From assembly GCF_026107455.2 (NCBI RefSeq), contig NZ_JAPCHY010000010.1, positions 62,001-126,000 on the forward strand: 64,000 bases of DNA, read 5' to 3'. The position numbers and the translations under genes were made by a program. The stretch's first letter is position 1, and every line of letters begins with the position of its first letter. Below, in pieces: positions 52,175-61,560 of the stretch. Below the pieces are notes generated by a model, which ran no database searches, was not told the origin of the DNA, and saw nothing but the letters and a program-made list of their open reading frames with translations. This stretch comes from Xanthomonas chitinilytica. GTDB taxonomy: Bacteria > Pseudomonadota > Gammaproteobacteria > Xanthomonadales > Xanthomonadaceae.

Positions 52175-54512
52175 ACCGGGAATGCCGCCGGACCGCCCGC
52201 TACGCTGGTGGCGCTGGCTGGGCCTGGCCTGGCTGCTGCTGCTGGTCGGGCTGGGCGTGCAGCAGTGGCAGCTGTGGAAGCAGGCGCCGCGGATCGACAC
52301 CGACATCCTGGCGCTGCTGCCGCAGGACGCGCACGACCCGCTGCTGTCGGACGTGACCCGGCGCATCGCCGATGCCAGTTCGCGGCAGATCGTGGTGCTG
52401 CTGGGCAGCGCCGACGCGACCGCGGCCCAGGCCGCCGACGCCGCGTTCCGCGAGCACCTGCAACGGCAGGGAAGCGCGCTGCTGAAGCCGGCCGGCTCGA
52501 TCGAGGGCTGGTTCGAGCAGGCGCGCACCTTCTATGCGCCGTACCGCGACCGCCTGCTGACCGCGGAGCAGCGCCGGCAGCTGCGGCAGGAAGACGGCGC
52601 GGAACTGGCGCAGGCCGCGCTGGCGGCGCTGTACGGGCCGATGGGCGCGCCGCGCCTGACCGAGTGGCGGCAGGATCCGTTGGGGCTGTGGCCGCAGTGG
52701 TGGCAGCAGCGCGCGCTCGGTTCGGGCCTGCGCATGGGCGAGGACGGGCTGCTGGAGGCCGATGGCAGGCACTGGTCGGTGCTGCAGTACGAGACCCGCG
52801 GCTCGGCGTTCCAGCTCGACGGCGAACGCCATCTCGACGCGCTGCTCGACGATGCGGCAGCGGCCGCGCGCCGCCACGCGCCGGACCTGGAGCTGCTGCG
52901 CGCCGGCGTGCCGCTGCATGCCGAGGCCGCGGCGGTGCAGGCCAACCGCGAGATCAACACCATCGGCTGGGGCTCGCTGGCGGCGGTGCTGCTGCTGGTG
53001 TGGCTGTCGTTCCGCTCGCTGCGGCCGATCCTGCTGGTGGCCGCCTCGCTGCTGATCGGCTGCGGCGTGGCGCTGGCGGCGACGGTGCTGGTGTTCGGCA
53101 AGGTCCACGTGCTGACGCTGGTGTTCGGCGCCTCGCTGGTCGGCGTGGCCGAGGACTACGGCATCCACTGGTTCGCTTCGCGCCAGGCCGAGCCGCGCGA
53201 GCGCCGCTGGGCGCTGCTGCGGCACCTGCTGCCGGGGCTGTGGCTGGCGCTGCTGACCAGCGCGCTGGCCTACCTGGCGCTGGGACTGGCGCCGTTCCCG
53301 GGCCTGCGGCAGATGGCGCTGTTCTCGGTGGTCGGGCTGGCCGCGGCGTTCCTGACGGTGATCTTCTGGTTCCCGTGGCTGGACGGCGGGCAGATCCGCA
53401 GCACCGGCTTCTCGCGCTGGCTGGGCGGCAGCCTGGAGCGCTGGCCGCGGCTGCAGGGCCGGCGTGCGCCGCTGGCGTTCTTCGTCGTGGTCGCGCTGGT
53501 GGCCGGTGCCGGGTTGTCGCAGCTGCGCAGCGACGACGACCTGCGCAGCCTGCAGTCCTCGCCGCCGGCACTGGTGGCGCAGCAGCTGCGCATCGGCCAG
53601 ATGCTGGGCATGCCCAGCCCGGCGCAGTTCTACCTGGTGCAGGGCGCCGACGCCGAACAGCTGCTGCAGCGCGAGGAGGCGCTGGTGGCGAAACTGCAGG
53701 GACTGGTGGACCAGCAACGCATCGGCGGCTATCGCGCGATCAGCGACTGGCTGCCGTCGCAGCGGCGGCAGCAGGCCGACGCTGCGCTGACCGCGGCGGT
53801 CGAGCCGCCGGTACTGCGGCAGGTGGGCGAGGTGGTGGGCGAGGAACTGCCGCGTCCGGATTTCGTGGCGGCGCCGTTGCAGGCCGCCGCGTTCCTCGCC
53901 GCGCCGGTCTCGCAACCGTTCCGCCACCTGTGGCTGGGCCGGATCGGCGACGGCCAGGCCTCGGTGGTGATGGTCGACGACCTTTCCCGCGCCGACGCGC
54001 TGGCCGTGCTGCAGCAGCAGGCCGACGGCCTGGAGGGCGTGCGCTGGGTCGACCGCACCGCCGATTTCTCGCAGTTGCTCGGGCACTACCGCAAGCTGAT
54101 GGGCGCGCTGCTGCTGGTCGGCATCGTGCTGGTGTTCGCGGTGCTGTACTGGCGCTACCGCGCGCAGGCGTGGCGGGTGTTCGCGCCGACCGTGGCCGCC
54201 GGCGTGCTGACCGTCGGCCTGCTCGGCCTGGCCGGGCAACCGCTGCAGCTGTTCAACGTGCTGGCGCTGCTGCTGCTGCTGGGCATGGGCATCGACTACG
54301 GCATCTTCCTGATCGAACACCGCGGCGATGCCAGTGCCTGGCTGGCGGTCTGCGTGGGCGCGGCCAGCACCTGGCTGTCGTTCGGCCTGCTGGCGCTGTC
54401 GGCCACCCCGGCGCTGCGCGCGTTCGGCCTGACCCTGCTGTTCGGCATCGGCCTGGTGTGGTTGATCTCGCCGCTGTTCCGGCCGTCCGCGGCCGCCACG
54501 GAGGTGCCGTGA
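52167..54512 (+). CDS. MMPL/RND-type exporter (pigment cluster)
   Basis: A 781-residue membrane protein with about twelve helices in two halves, and large periplasmic loops. The first helix is WLGLAWLLLLVGLGVQQ; the first helix bundle begins TIGWGSLAAVLLLVWLSF and the second LLLVGIVLVFAVLYW. GVAEDYGIHWFASR and GMGIDYGIFLIEH are the proton-relay-type segments, with Asp in each. It probably exports the pigment to the LolA-like carrier. A TTG at 52167 overlaps the previous gene; ATG 52182 is the alternative. Confidence 0.88.
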   Translation: MTEPGMPPDRPLRWWRWLGLAWLLLLVGLGVQQWQLWKQAPRIDTDILALLPQDAHDPLLSDVTRRIADASSRQIVVLLGSADATAAQAADAAFREHLQRQGSALLKPAGSIEGWFEQARTFYAPYRDRLLTAEQRRQLRQEDGAELAQAALAALYGPMGAPRLTEWRQDPLGLWPQWWQQRALGSGLRMGEDGLLEADGRHWSVLQYETRGSAFQLDGERHLDALLDDAAAAARRHAPDLELLRAGVPLHAEAAAVQANREINTIGWGSLAAVLLLVWLSFRSLRPILLVAASLLIGCGVALAATVLVFGKVHVLTLVFGASLVGVAEDYGIHWFASRQAEPRERRWALLRHLLPGLWLALLTSALAYLALGLAPFPGLRQMALFSVVGLAAAFLTVIFWFPWLDGGQIRSTGFSRWLGGSLERWPRLQGRRAPLAFFVVVALVAGAGLSQLRSDDDLRSLQSSPPALVAQQLRIGQMLGMPSPAQFYLVQGADAEQLLQREEALVAKLQGLVDQQRIGGYRAISDWLPSQRRQQADAALTAAVEPPVLRQVGEVVGEELPRPDFVAAPLQAAAFLAAPVSQPFRHLWLGRIGDGQASVVMVDDLSRADALAVLQQQADGLEGVRWVDRTADFSQLLGHYRKLMGALLLVGIVLVFAVLYWRYRAQAWRVFAPTVAAGVLTVGLLGLAGQPLQLFNVLALLLLLGMGIDYGIFLIEHRGDASAWLAVCVGAASTWLSFGLLALSATPALRAFGLTLLFGIGLVWLISPLFRPSAAATEVP

Positions 54513-55450
54513 ACGGGCAGCCGGACCTGCAGCCGCATCGCGCGCCGCGCGGATCCGCCGCGCTGCGGATCGAAGCGTGCCAGGCGGCCGGCTCCGACGC
54601 GGCGGCCAATGCCGATGCGATCGACTGGGCCGCCGCCGAACTGCCGCGCGCCTGGCCCGACGCCGCGCCCTGGTGGCGCCCGGCGATGCTGCGGCAGGTG
54701 CTGCCGCGCTTCCTCGGCCGCCGTCGCGGCAAGGTGCGGCTACCGGCCGGGCTGCCCGGGCTGCAGCCGATTCCCAAGTACCTGCTGCAGGAATTCCACA
54801 ACCTGCCCAACGGCAACTACTCCGACTGCGTCACCGGCGGCTACATGACCGGCTTCGACCGGGTGATGCTGGGGCACATGGCGCACGGCCGCCGGCGCGT
54901 GGCCGAAAGCCTGCGCGGTGCGGCGCGCGCGCTGGACGTGGGCAGCGGCGGCGGGCACCTGGCCGCGGCGATGAAGCAGGCCGGCATCGCCGAGGTATGG
55001 GCGCTGGAACCCTCGCCCTACCTGCTGCGCCAGGCCGCACGCCGCCATGCCGGCTCCGGCATCCGCTGGCGGCAGGGGCTGGCCGAGGACACGCGATTGC
55101 CCGACGGCCACTTCGACGCGGTCGGGGTGAGCTTCGTGCTGCACGAGATCCCGCCGCACTACCTGCGCCGCTTCTGCGCCGAGCTGCGCCGCATCACCCG
55201 CCCGGGCGCGCGGTTGGCGGTGCTGGAACCCTCGCCGCTGCAGTGGCGCCACGGTGCCGGCTGGATGCTGCGGCGCTTCGGCTGGCGCGGCCTGTACTTC
55301 CGCTGGTTGGCCGGGTTCGTGCACGAGCCGTTCCTGGCCGCCTGGCACAAGCTGGATTTCCCGGCGCTGCTGCGCGAGCACGGCTTCGAGCCGGTGATCG
55401 ACGAGAGCGGCTGTCCTTCGCGCTTCCTCCTCGCCCGCCGTGGCGATTGA
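54509..55450 (+). CDS. SAM-dependent methyltransferase (pigment cluster)
   Basis: A 313-residue class I methyltransferase. SAM motif LDVGSGGGHLAAAMKQAGI; post-motif VSFVLHEIPPHYLRRFCAE and LRRITRPGARLAVLEPS. The N-terminal 90 residues are family-specific. Likely modifies the aryl head or the pigment terminus (ApeB-like). GTG start overlaps the exporter stop by 4 bases. Confidence 0.87.
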   Translation: MNGQPDLQPHRAPRGSAALRIEACQAAGSDAAANADAIDWAAAELPRAWPDAAPWWRPAMLRQVLPRFLGRRRGKVRLPAGLPGLQPIPKYLLQEFHNLPNGNYSDCVTGGYMTGFDRVMLGHMAHGRRRVAESLRGAARALDVGSGGGHLAAAMKQAGIAEVWALEPSPYLLRQAARRHAGSGIRWRQGLAEDTRLPDGHFDAVGVSFVLHEIPPHYLRRFCAELRRITRPGARLAVLEPSPLQWRHGAGWMLRRFGWRGLYFRWLAGFVHEPFLAAWHKLDFPALLREHGFEPVIDESGCPSRFLLARRGD

Positions 55451-55484
55451 TTCCCCTACGACCCCGACAAAAGGAAAGGTACGC

Positions 55485-56726
55485 ATGACCGTTGCCATGG
55501 AAAGAACCGAAGTGCTGATCATCGGCGCCGGCCCGGCCGGCTCGGTGGCCGCGGCGATGCTGCGCCAGCAGGGACGCCAGGTGCTGATGCTCGAGCGCCA
55601 GCAGTTCCCGCGCTTCTCCATCGGCGAGAGCCTGCTGCCGCAGAGCATGGAGTACATCGAGGCGGCGGGGCTGCTGCGCGACGTGGTCGAGGCCGGCTTC
55701 CAGTACAAGAACGGCGCCGCCTTCGTGCGCGGCGAGCGCGCCACCGAGTTCGATTTCCGCGACAAGTTCTCCCCCGGCTGGGGCACCACCTACCAGGTGC
55801 AGCGCGCCGACTTCGACAACGTGCTGGCGCGCGGCGCCGAGCGCATGGGCGCCACGCTGCGCTTCGGCGACGAGGTGCTGGCGGTGGAGCCGGGCGCGCA
55901 GCCGCGGGTGACGGTCCGCCGCCCCGACGGCAGCGAGTACCTGATCGAGGCCGACTTCATCCTCGACGCCAGCGGCTTCGCGCGGCTGCTGCCGCGGCTG
56001 CTGGACTTGGAATCGCCGTCCAATTTCCCGGTGCGCGGCGCGATCTTCTGCCACGTGCGCGACCACATCCCGGCCGACGCCGGCTTCGACCGCAACAAGA
56101 TCCTGATCACCACCCATCCCGAGCACGTGGACGTGTGGTACTGGACCATCCCGTTCTCCAACGGCTGCTGCTCGCTGGGCGTGGTCGCCGAGCCGTCGTT
56201 CTTCGAGCGCTACGAGGGCGACGACCTGCAGAAGCTGCAGGCCATCGTCGGCGAGGACCCGAACCTGACCCGGCTGCTGAAGGACGCCGAATGGGCGGTG
56301 CTGCCGGTGCGCCGCATCACCGGCTACTCGGCCAACGTCAAGTCGCTGTGGGGCGAGGGCTATGCGCTGCTGGGCAACGCCGGCGAATTCCTGGACCCGG
56401 TGTTCTCCTCCGGCGTCACCATCGCCTTCAAGTCGGCGCAGCTGGCCAGCGAATGCCTGGCGCGCAGGTACGCCGGGCAGCAGGTGGACTGGGAGGCCGA
56501 GTTCGCGATCCCGCTGCGCGCCGGGGTCAAGACCTTCCGCCGCTTCGTCGAGGCCTGGTACGCCGGCGGCTTCCAGCAGATCATCTTCCACCCCGAACAG
56601 CAGCCGGACGTGCGGCGCATGATCAGCTCGATCCTGGCCGGCTATGCCTGGGACACCAACAACCCCTACGTGGCCGACGACAGCGGCCGCCGCCTGCGCG
56701 TGCTGGAGCAGCTGTGCGCCGGCTGA
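55485..56726 (+). CDS. FAD-dependent halogenase-like oxidoreductase (pigment cluster)
   Basis: A 413-residue flavoenzyme with EVLIIGAGPAGSVAAAMLRQ, FPRFSIGESLLPQSMEYI and the flavin loop ALLGNAGEFLDPVFSSGV, typical of the tryptophan-halogenase-like and geranylgeranyl-reductase-like group. The catalytic WxWxIP motif of classical halogenases reads VWYWTIPFSNGC, a close match. Xanthomonadin is brominated, so this is the best candidate for that step. Unlike its neighbours it has a 34-base gap and a strong AAGGAAAGG, so expression may be reset here. Confidence 0.85.
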   Translation: MTVAMERTEVLIIGAGPAGSVAAAMLRQQGRQVLMLERQQFPRFSIGESLLPQSMEYIEAAGLLRDVVEAGFQYKNGAAFVRGERATEFDFRDKFSPGWGTTYQVQRADFDNVLARGAERMGATLRFGDEVLAVEPGAQPRVTVRRPDGSEYLIEADFILDASGFARLLPRLLDLESPSNFPVRGAIFCHVRDHIPADAGFDRNKILITTHPEHVDVWYWTIPFSNGCCSLGVVAEPSFFERYEGDDLQKLQAIVGEDPNLTRLLKDAEWAVLPVRRITGYSANVKSLWGEGYALLGNAGEFLDPVFSSGVTIAFKSAQLASECLARRYAGQQVDWEAEFAIPLRAGVKTFRRFVEAWYAGGFQQIIFHPEQQPDVRRMISSILAGYAWDTNNPYVADDSGRRLRVLEQLCAG

Positions 56727-57262
56727 TCGCGCTGCTGCTGACCTGCGTGCTGGCGGCCTGCGCCAGCACCCGCGCGCCGGCTCCGGCGGTGCGGCTGCCG
56801 ACCCTGCAGCTGCCGCCGGCGGCGTTGCCGCAGCCGTTGCAGCTGCAGCAGAAACTGCATTTCAGCTTCGGCCGGCACCAGCGCGAGCTGGATGCGCTGC
56901 TGGAAGCCGACGCCGGGTCGGTGCGGCTGGCGGTGCAGGCGATGGGCCAGACCGGCGTGCGCCTGCAGTGGGACGGCCGCGAGTTGACCCAGCAGCGCGC
57001 GCCGTGGCTGCCGCCGCAGGTGCGTGGCGAGCGGGTGCTGGACGACCTGCAGTTCGCGCTGTGGCCGGCCGCGGCGATCCGCGCGGCACTGCCGGCGGAC
57101 TGGGAACTGCGGGAAGACGGCGGCGTGCGCCGGCTGCAGCGCGACGGCATCGCCTGGCTGGTGCTGGAAGCCGGCGAAGACGGCGTGCTGCGGCTGCGCA
57201 ACCTGGCCGAGGGCTACGAACTGGAGATCGAATCGGTGGCGATGGACGGAAACGGACCGTGA
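56714..57262 (+). CDS. DUF3261 lipoprotein (pigment cluster)
   Basis: A 182-residue lipoprotein: RRLIALLLTCVLAACAS gives the lipobox LAAC. The body contains LHFSFGRHQRELDALLEA and LQFALWPAAAIRAALPADW, the DUF3261 hallmarks (ApeN type). Likely an outer-membrane acceptor for the exported pigment. Its GTG start at 56714 overlaps the flavoenzyme by 13 bases. Confidence 0.85.
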   Translation: MRRLIALLLTCVLAACASTRAPAPAVRLPTLQLPPAALPQPLQLQQKLHFSFGRHQRELDALLEADAGSVRLAVQAMGQTGVRLQWDGRELTQQRAPWLPPQVRGERVLDDLQFALWPAAAIRAALPADWELREDGGVRRLQRDGIAWLVLEAGEDGVLRLRNLAEGYELEIESVAMDGNGP

Positions 57263-58446
57263 ACGGCATGGCGGTCTATCTGGGAGAACCGGGCATCGTC
57301 TGCGCGCTGGGCGCCGACCGCGCGCAGGTGCGCGACACCCTGTTCGCCGACGTGCCCGGCGGGCTGCGCGACAACCCCGACCTGCTGCCGGGGCGCACCC
57401 TGGCGCTGGGCGAGGTGGCTGGCGCGCTGCCGTCGATGGACGACCTGGCGCTGCCGCTGCGCGGCCGCAACAACGCGCTGCTGCGCGCCGCCTGCCGGCA
57501 GATCCTGCCGCAGGTACAGGCCGCGGTGGCGCGCTACGGCCCGGCGCGGGTGGCGGTGGTGGTGGGCACCAGCACCTCGGGCATCGGCGAGTCGGAGAAC
57601 GCGCTGCGCCACCACCGGCGGCAGGGCGACTGGCCGCAGGACTTCCACTACGGGCAGCAGGAAATGGGCACGCCGGCCGAGTTCCTGCGCCGCGAGATCG
57701 GCGCCACCGGGCCGGCCTGGACCCTGTCCACCGCCTGCTCGTCCAGCGCCAAGGCGCTGATGTCGGCGGCGCGGCTGCTGCGCTCCGGCGCGGTGGACGC
57801 GGTGCTGGCCGGCGGTGCCGACTCGATGTGCCGCTTCACCGTGGCCGGCTTCAGCGCGCTGGAATCGGTATCGGCCGCGCGCTGCAACCCGTTCTCGCGC
57901 AACCGTTCCGGCATCAACATCGGCGAGGGCGCGGCGCTGTTCCTGATGACCCGCGAGCCGGCCGCGGTGCGGCTGGCCGGTTGGGGCGAATCCTCCGACG
58001 CCCACCACATGTCGGCGCCGGACCCGCAGGGCCGCGGCGCGATCGATGCGCTGCGGCAGGCGCTGCAGCGCGCCGGGCTGGTGGCCGCGCAGATCGACTA
58101 CCTGAACCTGCACGGCACCGCGACCCCGCACAACGACGCGATGGAGAGCCGGGCGGTGGCCGAAGTGCTGGGCACGCAGGTGCCGGCCAGTTCCACCAAG
58201 CCGCTCAGCGGCCATACCCTGGGCGCTTCCGGCGCGATCGAGGCCGCGCTGTGCTGGCTGACGCTGGCCGACAACCCGGAGCGGCGGCTGCCGCCGCACT
58301 GGTGGGACGGCCAGGCCGATCCGGAACTGCCGGCGCTGGCGCTGGTCGCCCCCGGTGCGCGCGCGGCGCGCCCGCCGCGGCATGCGCTCAGCAATTCTTT
58401 CGCTTTCGGAGGCAGCAACGCGGTGCTCGCGTTCGCACGGGAATGA
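57259..58446 (+). CDS. Beta-ketoacyl-ACP synthase 1 (pigment cluster)
   Basis: A 395-residue condensing enzyme. The nucleophile Cys160 is in LSTACSSSAKAL; catalytic His residues are in LHGTATPHND and KPLSGHTLGASG. NSFAFGGSNAVL closes the thiolase fold. This is the likely full ketosynthase partner (ApeO-like) of the chain-length factor encoded at the operon start. GTG overlaps the lipoprotein stop; ATG 57268 is possible. Confidence 0.9.
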   Translation: MNGMAVYLGEPGIVCALGADRAQVRDTLFADVPGGLRDNPDLLPGRTLALGEVAGALPSMDDLALPLRGRNNALLRAACRQILPQVQAAVARYGPARVAVVVGTSTSGIGESENALRHHRRQGDWPQDFHYGQQEMGTPAEFLRREIGATGPAWTLSTACSSSAKALMSAARLLRSGAVDAVLAGGADSMCRFTVAGFSALESVSAARCNPFSRNRSGINIGEGAALFLMTREPAAVRLAGWGESSDAHHMSAPDPQGRGAIDALRQALQRAGLVAAQIDYLNLHGTATPHNDAMESRAVAEVLGTQVPASSTKPLSGHTLGASGAIEAALCWLTLADNPERRLPPHWWDGQADPELPALALVAPGARAARPPRHALSNSFAFGGSNAVLAFARE

Positions 58447-58901
58447 ACATGCAGCAGTACGACATCGACAGTGTGGTGCCGCATCGCGGCACGATGCGCC
58501 TGGTCGACCGGGTGCTGGCGTGGGACGACGAATCGGTGGCGGTGGAAGTGACCGTGCCGGGCGACGGCCTGTTCGCCGGCGAGGCCGGCACCCCGGCCTG
58601 GGTGGGCGTGGAGTACATGGCGCAGACCATCGCCGCCTGGGCCGGCTGCCGCGCCCGCCGTGCCGGGCGCGAGCCGTCCATCGGCTTCCTGCTGGGCACC
58701 CGCCGCTATGTCGCCGAGCAGCCGCATTTCCGTGCCGGCGCGCGGCTGCGGGTGGAGGCGCGCTGCGAGCTGTTGGGCGAAAATGGGCTGGGAATGTTCG
58801 CCTGCCGGATCCTGGAAGGCGAAAACGTATTGGCGGTCGCCAACGTGTCGGTGTTCGAACCACCGGACGCGATGGCTTATCTGGAGAGTGGACAGGCATG
58901 A
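58443..58901 (+). CDS. Hot-dog dehydratase (ApeP-like, pigment cluster)
   Basis: A 152-residue hot-dog protein starting NMQQYDIDSVVPHRGTMRLV. The HRGTM segment carries the catalytic His, and AWVGVEYMAQTIAAWAG the conserved central helix. It is expected to remove water from beta-hydroxyacyl-ACP. Together with the ligase-fused dehydratase, the cluster has two. It overlaps both neighbours by 4 bases. Confidence 0.88.
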   Translation: MNMQQYDIDSVVPHRGTMRLVDRVLAWDDESVAVEVTVPGDGLFAGEAGTPAWVGVEYMAQTIAAWAGCRARRAGREPSIGFLLGTRRYVAEQPHFRAGARLRVEARCELLGENGLGMFACRILEGENVLAVANVSVFEPPDAMAYLESGQA

Positions 58902-59632
58902 CAGGGAATCTCACCGTGCTGGTGACGGGGGCCAGCCGCGGCATCGGCCGCGCCGTGGCGCTGCGCGCCGCGCAGGACGGCTTCGACGTGGTGGTGCATT
59001 GCCGCAGCCGCGTGCAGGAAGCGCAGGCGGTGGCCGCCGAGATCGTGGCGCTGGGCCGCCAGGCCCGGGTGCTGTGCTTCGACGTGGCCGACCGCGACGC
59101 CGCGCGCGCCGCGCTGGAGGCCGATGTCGAGCAGCACGGCGCGTACTACGGCGTGGTCTGCAATGCCGGCATCTCGCGCGACGGCGCGTTCCCGGCGATG
59201 AGCGCCGAGGACTGGGACGCGGTCGTGCACACCAACCTGGACGGCTTCTACAACGTGCTGCATCCGCTGGTGATGCCGATGGTGCGCCGGCGCAAGCCCG
59301 GCCGCATCGTCACCCTGTCCTCGGTGTCCGGGCTGGTCGGCAACCGCGGCCAGACCAACTACAGCGCGGCCAAGGCCGGCATCATCGGCGCCACCAAGGC
59401 GCTGGCGCTGGAACTGGCCAGCCGCGCGATCACCGTCAACTGCGTGGCGCCGGGGCTGATCGACACCGAGATGGTCAGCGGCGAGGTCGCCGACCACGCG
59501 CTCAAGCTGATCCCGGCCGGTCGCCTGGGGCGCCCGGAGGAAGTGGCCGCGGCGGTATCGTTCCTGCTGTCCGAGCAGGCCGGCTACGTCACCCGCCAGG
59601 TGATCTCGGTCAACGGCGGGCTGGTCGGATGA
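58898..59632 (+). CDS. 3-oxoacyl-ACP reductase (pigment cluster)
   Basis: A 244-residue FabG-like SDR: VTGASRGIGRAVALRAA at the N-terminus, VCNAGISRDGAF, catalytic LSSVSGLVGNRGQTNYSAAK with YxxxK, and ISVNGGLVG at the end. Ketoreductase for each elongation cycle (ApeQ-like). Confidence 0.92.
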   Translation: MTGNLTVLVTGASRGIGRAVALRAAQDGFDVVVHCRSRVQEAQAVAAEIVALGRQARVLCFDVADRDAARAALEADVEQHGAYYGVVCNAGISRDGAFPAMSAEDWDAVVHTNLDGFYNVLHPLVMPMVRRRKPGRIVTLSSVSGLVGNRGQTNYSAAKAGIIGATKALALELASRAITVNCVAPGLIDTEMVSGEVADHALKLIPAGRLGRPEEVAAAVSFLLSEQAGYVTRQVISVNGGLVG

Positions 59633-60873
59633 GCGGCATGACCGAACGACGCGTCGCCGTCACCGGCGCCTCGGCCATCAGCCCGCTGGGGCAGGACTGG
59701 CCGACCATCCGCGCGCACCTGCGCAGCGGCCGCAACGCCGTGCGCTACATGCCCCAGTGGGAGGTCTACGACGGCCTCAACACCCGCCTGGCGGCGCCGG
59801 CGCAGGAGTTCGCGCTGCCGCCGCACTACAACCGCAAGACCACCCGCAGCATGGGCCGGGTGGCGGTGATGTCGGTGCGTGCCACCGAGCTGGCGCTGGA
59901 GCAGGCCGGCCTGCTCGGCCACCCGGTACTGCGCAGCGGCATGACCGGCGTGGCCTACGGTTCCTCGTCCGGCAGCCACGAGGCCACCGCCGAATTCGGG
60001 CGCATGCTCAACGAGCACACCACCGAAGGCATCAGCGCCACCACCTACCTGAAGATGATGAGCCACACCTCGCCGGTGAACATCGGCGTGTTCTTCGGCC
60101 TATCCGGGCGCGTGTACACCACTTCCAGCGCCTGCACCTCCGGCAGCCAGGGCGTGGGCTCGGCCTACGAGGCGATCCGCAGCGGCAAGCAGACGGTGAT
60201 GGTGGCCGGCGGCGCCGAGCAGCTGGACGCCACCGCCGCGGCGGTGTTCGACACCCTGTTCGCCACCAGCGTGCGCAACGACGCCCCGCACACCACTCCC
60301 AGCCCGTTCGCCGCCGACCGCGACGGCCTGGTGCTGGGCGAGGGCGCCTGCAGCCTGATCCTGGAGGACCTGGAGCACGCGCAGGCGCGCGGCGCCACGA
60401 TCCTGGCCGAGGTGGTGGGCTACGGCACCAACAGCGACGGCCAGCACGTCACCCAGCCCAGCACCGACACCATGGCCCAGGCCATGCGCCTGGCGCTGGC
60501 CGATGCCGGGCTGCAGCCGCGGCAGATCGGCTACGTCAACGCCCACGGCACCGCCACCGACCACGGCGACGTCGCCGAGACCCAGGCCACCGCGCAGGTG
60601 TTCGGCAACGACATGCCGATCAGCTCGCTGAAGAGCTACGTCGGCCACATGCTCGGCGCCTGCGGCGCGTTCGAGGCCTGGCTGAGCATCGAGATGATGC
60701 GCGAAGGCTGGTTCGCGCCGACCCTGAACCTGAACCAGGTGGACCCGCGCTGCGCGCCGCTGGACTACATTGCCGGCGACGGCCGCCAGCTGCGGGCCGA
60801 GTACGTGATGAGCAACAACTTCGCCTTCGGCGGCATCAACACCTCGTTGATCTTCCGCCGCTGGCCCGAGTGA
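59629..60873 (+). CDS. Beta-ketoacyl-ACP synthase 2 (pigment cluster)
   Basis: A 414-residue ketosynthase: VAVTGASAISPLGQDW, nucleophile Cys169 in TTSSACTSGSQGVG, NAHGTATDHGD, KSYVGHMLGACGAFEA and SNNFAFGGINTSL. ApeR-like homodimeric ketosynthase, probably for initiation. Last gene of the overlapping core: 46 bases of gap with AAGGAG follow. Confidence 0.92.
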   Translation: MSGMTERRVAVTGASAISPLGQDWPTIRAHLRSGRNAVRYMPQWEVYDGLNTRLAAPAQEFALPPHYNRKTTRSMGRVAVMSVRATELALEQAGLLGHPVLRSGMTGVAYGSSSGSHEATAEFGRMLNEHTTEGISATTYLKMMSHTSPVNIGVFFGLSGRVYTTSSACTSGSQGVGSAYEAIRSGKQTVMVAGGAEQLDATAAAVFDTLFATSVRNDAPHTTPSPFAADRDGLVLGEGACSLILEDLEHAQARGATILAEVVGYGTNSDGQHVTQPSTDTMAQAMRLALADAGLQPRQIGYVNAHGTATDHGDVAETQATAQVFGNDMPISSLKSYVGHMLGACGAFEAWLSIEMMREGWFAPTLNLNQVDPRCAPLDYIAGDGRQLRAEYVMSNNFAFGGINTSLIFRRWPE

Positions 60874-60919
60874 TCCACCTGCCTGCGTTCCACCCCGTAC
60901 CCCAACAAGGAGAAGTTCC

Positions 60920-61363
60920 ATGCGCCGTTTTGCCCTGATCGCCACCGCCGCCGCCCTGCTGGCCGCGTCCGCCACCGCCTCGGCGCGCGATACCCGCGTC
61001 GAGCTGCCGCTGCAGGACCTGATCAACTCCCCGCAGGCCCGCGAGGCCGGCATCGACGGCAGTGTCCGCTTCTACCTGGCCGGCGCGCGCACCCCGGCGG
61101 TGGCGCAGCGCCTCGGCGAGGACGTGACCAACAAGAAGACCAACGCCGCCAACAAGTCCGACGTGGAAGCCTGCAACTGGGTGGCGCTGTCGGCGCTGCG
61201 CGCGCTGCAGGACGGCGCCAAGGCGCGCGGCGCCAACGCCGTGGTCGACCTCGTCAGCTACTACAAGAAGAACGAGTTCAAGAGCGCCACCAACTTCGAA
61301 TGCTATGCCGGCGCCATCCTCGCCGGCGTCGCGCTCAAGGGCACCTACGCCAAGGTCAGGTGA
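60920..61363 (+). CDS. Periplasmic protein of unknown function, end of pigment operon
   Basis: A 147-residue exported protein (signal ALIATAAALLAASATASA). The mature part has NNAANKSDVEACNWVALSA-like text (KTNAANKSDVEACNW) and a second Cys in NFECYAGAILAGVALKG, likely one disulfide. No family is certain; relatives in Xanthomonads are sometimes mislabelled excinuclease subunit. Strong AAGGAG precedes it; it follows the last ketosynthase by 46 bases on the same strand, so it may belong to the operon. Confidence 0.75.
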   Translation: MRRFALIATAAALLAASATASARDTRVELPLQDLINSPQAREAGIDGSVRFYLAGARTPAVAQRLGEDVTNKKTNAANKSDVEACNWVALSALRALQDGAKARGANAVVDLVSYYKKNEFKSATNFECYAGAILAGVALKGTYAKVR

Positions 61364-61371
61364 GCCCTGCG

Positions 61372-61391
61372 CCGCCGCCTGCGGGCGGCGG
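61372..61391 (+). other. Stem-loop at end of pigment operon
   Basis: CCGCCGCC pairs with GGCGGCGG across a TGCG loop nine bases after the stop of the periplasmic protein gene. No T-run follows, so intrinsic termination is unlikely; it may stabilise the 3' end. Confidence 0.4.
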
Positions 61392-61560
61392 TCGATGCGT
61401 GCGTGTGAAGGCCGTCATCGCCGCATGCCGGCTTTCGCATTGATGAACATGAACCTGCCGCGGCGTGTACGGACGGGCTTCCGGCCGCCTGCGGCGCTTC
61501 CGCCGGTGGCGCAATTCCGACACAATCGCTGCACTCCCATGCAGGGCAAAGCCCGCGGGC

